Assembly: GCA_037126765.1 (NCBI GenBank)
Contig: JBBCBC010000002.1
Span: forward strand, 15,407,853 to 15,471,852
Length of the DNA stretch: 64,000 nucleotides
Reading direction: 5' to 3'
Origin: Stenogyne calaminthoides
Taxonomy: Eukaryota > Streptophyta > Magnoliopsida > Lamiales > Lamiaceae
Below the pieces are notes generated by a model. That model was not told where the DNA came from. It saw nothing but the letters and a program-made list of their open reading frames with translations, and did no database searches. This document shows positions 62,760 to 64,000 of this stretch, in pieces. Each line of letters opens with the position of its first letter. The stretch's first letter is position 1. A program made the position numbers and the translations under genes.

Positions 62760-63850
62760 CTAGAACTCCTGAACCAGTAGGGAATATTATAAGTCGGTGA
62801 GCAGATAGCCCCTACCGACCGAAAATTAGAGAAGCTTTTAACATCGATTTAGGAAAGTACCGGAAATTCTACAAAGATTACAGACAGAGCAGAGGAAGAG
62901 ATAGAAGATCATCTGATAGGTCTCAGGAAAGGAATATGTCTGCTGACAGAAGAGATGATCGCAGAGATAGAAAAAGAGATTAACAGAAAGATGATCATAA
63001 GGATAGCAGACGAGATGACAAATCAGAACATAGAGGATCTGACTACAGACAGTCTAGAAAGTCACCTGAGAGAGGATACAAAAGAAGAGATTCACCTGGT
63101 AGAAGAAGTTCAAATGATTTTGGTGCGTGCTTCAATTGTCAGAAACCAGGTCACTACAGCATCGACTGTCCTGACCTGACTCCTAAAGAAAGAGAAGAGA
63201 AGCGGAACAGAAGAGAGCAAAGTTACAAGGACAGAAGAGCAATGGTTGCAGACACTTCTGGTATTGATGACTCATATCTGCCATCAGATGATTCTGGATA
63301 CTCATCTGTTGAGGACTTCTGCTTAATGACAACTTCTGATAATATCAACGATCTTACATTCTCATCTGATGATGACATCTTCCTCATGGTAAAGGAAGAT
63401 GAACAACCCAAGGTAAATTATAAACTTTATGTGTCTTCTTCTCCTTCCACACCTGTTGTGCTCAGCACACCTGCTGGAGAGATTGACCTACAGCTCTACA
63501 ATGAGCAATTGCTTGATGATCTCTCTGAATCAGTAGACAACTACTCTATAGTGGAAGCTGAGAATGATAAGCTGAAGACTAAGAACAGCTAGCTTGTAAA
63601 GGAATGTGCAGTAAGGAGAGAAGCTGAACTGAAATCAGCTGAAACTGTTCAGAAGCTAACCTCAGAACTGGAATATCTGAAAGTCAGTACTTCTGATTAG
63701 GACAAACTGATTAAAGAACAGCAAGCTCTCAACCTGCAGCAAGCTGATGACTTCAAAGTCCTACAAGCTAAGTTTGATGAACTCTTCCGACTGGATGAGT
63801 CTAAAAATTAGTGAGGACAGTTTGGGAAAGAAAGTAGAAGTTTCACAAAC
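62760..63850 (+). pseudogene. gag tail of element G: Arg/Asp-rich, zinc knuckle, helical region
   Basis: Continues gag in shifting frames. KYRKFYKDYRQSRGRDRRSS and RRDDRRDRKR come first, a strongly charged RNA-binding-like stretch (62855-63100). An intact CCHC knuckle, CFNCQKPGHYSIDC, lies at about 63130-63171. Open block 63242-63592 is acidic (SGIDDSYLPSDDSGYSSVED, then DNINDLTFSSDDDIFLMVKE). After a TAG at 63590 comes a helical region (REAELKSAETVQKLTSELEY, then QQADDFKVLQAKFDELFRL), probably coiled coil. The protease is not reached before the window ends. Confidence 0.75.
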
Positions 63851-64000
63851 TCATCTAAGACTATTCAAAGTTTGAACAACTACTATCGCAAGCCAACTGA
63901 TAAGAAGGTAATTGGGTTTGAAGGCCCTTCTGCATCCTCACATGTCCAATCTGGTTCACCTTGAAAAGGTAAATCAAAGAAGATTTCTGGAAAAGATACA

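Larger units (their letters stand above)
56136..64000 (+). mobile_element. Element G: C-family Copia retrotransposon, 5' part
   Basis: 5' LTR in pieces (56136-56207, 57021-57457, 60917-61938; about 1.53 kb in total, against 1.58 kb in C), then the primer site and gag to the window edge. LTR start TGTTGAGAAATTTATAGTTT and end CGTTCAGGACCTATA match C. The LTR is interrupted by K and I. The body is more diverged from C than C's two LTRs are from each other, so it is a separate and older insertion. Confidence 0.85.

Overview
This is a repeat-filled intergenic stretch of a flowering-plant nuclear genome, probably a eudicot. I cannot name the species. Every sizeable coding segment belongs to an LTR retrotransposon, and I see no convincing single-copy host gene, no rRNA or tRNA gene, no CRISPR array and nothing bacterial. 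The plant assignment rests on two Ty3/Gypsy elements of Tat type (dual RNase H, antisense gene downstream of pol), on several Ty1/Copia families, on tRNA-iMet-type primer binding sites (TGGTATCAGAGC) and on 5-bp target-site duplications (TSDs).

Layout. (1) 1-14958: a minus-strand Gypsy element (B) is split by a complete plus-strand Gypsy element (A, 922-12700, TSD CAACT). B's reading frame resumes exactly across the insertion. A carries gag, protease, RT, two RNase H domains and integrase, all with stops or frameshifts. Behind them is a 5-kb 3' region with tandem repeats and two copies of an antisense gene module. (2) 14959-15387: an LTR fragment, probably from a chromovirus-type Gypsy element. 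(3) 15388-17460 and 55014-55579: an old Copia element (D), split by a 37.5-kb nested block. (4) 17461-55013: that block is a minus-strand Copia element (E, TSD AAGTA) with an extra third ORF behind pol. Its 501-codon C-terminal part is open. E has received a solo LTR in the third ORF (H, TSD GGCTC), a solo LTR in integrase (L, TSD AAAAG) and a plus-strand Copia element in gag (F, about 29760-53697). F in turn received a third Copia element in its leader (C, 33127-47667, TSD CGGAT). The deepest chain is therefore D, E, F, C. (5) 56136-64000: the 5' LTR and gag region of another C-family element (G), running off the right edge. Its LTR is broken by a Gypsy-type solo LTR (K) and by an internally deleted Copia element (I, TSD CAGAC).

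How the genes relate. Each autonomous element follows the usual plan: LTR promoter, primer binding site, gag, protease, then pol (Copia order IN-RT-RH, Gypsy order RT-RH-IN), polypurine tract and LTR. Almost all are decayed. The best-preserved reading frames are gag of C (34849-35634), the third ORF of E (19015-20520), integrase of A (6043-6948), integrase of F (49359-50141) and gag of I (58786-59571).

Most worth a second look: third ORFs behind pol in two different Copia families (E and C), each preceded by what looks like a short 5'-UTR intron; an antisense promoter/ORF module present twice in Gypsy A and once inside Copia C, where it faces the third ORF head to head; and patches in C where the left LTR differs from its partner mostly at CAG/CTG sites and carries CG there instead, which suggests a consensus or base-calling artefact.
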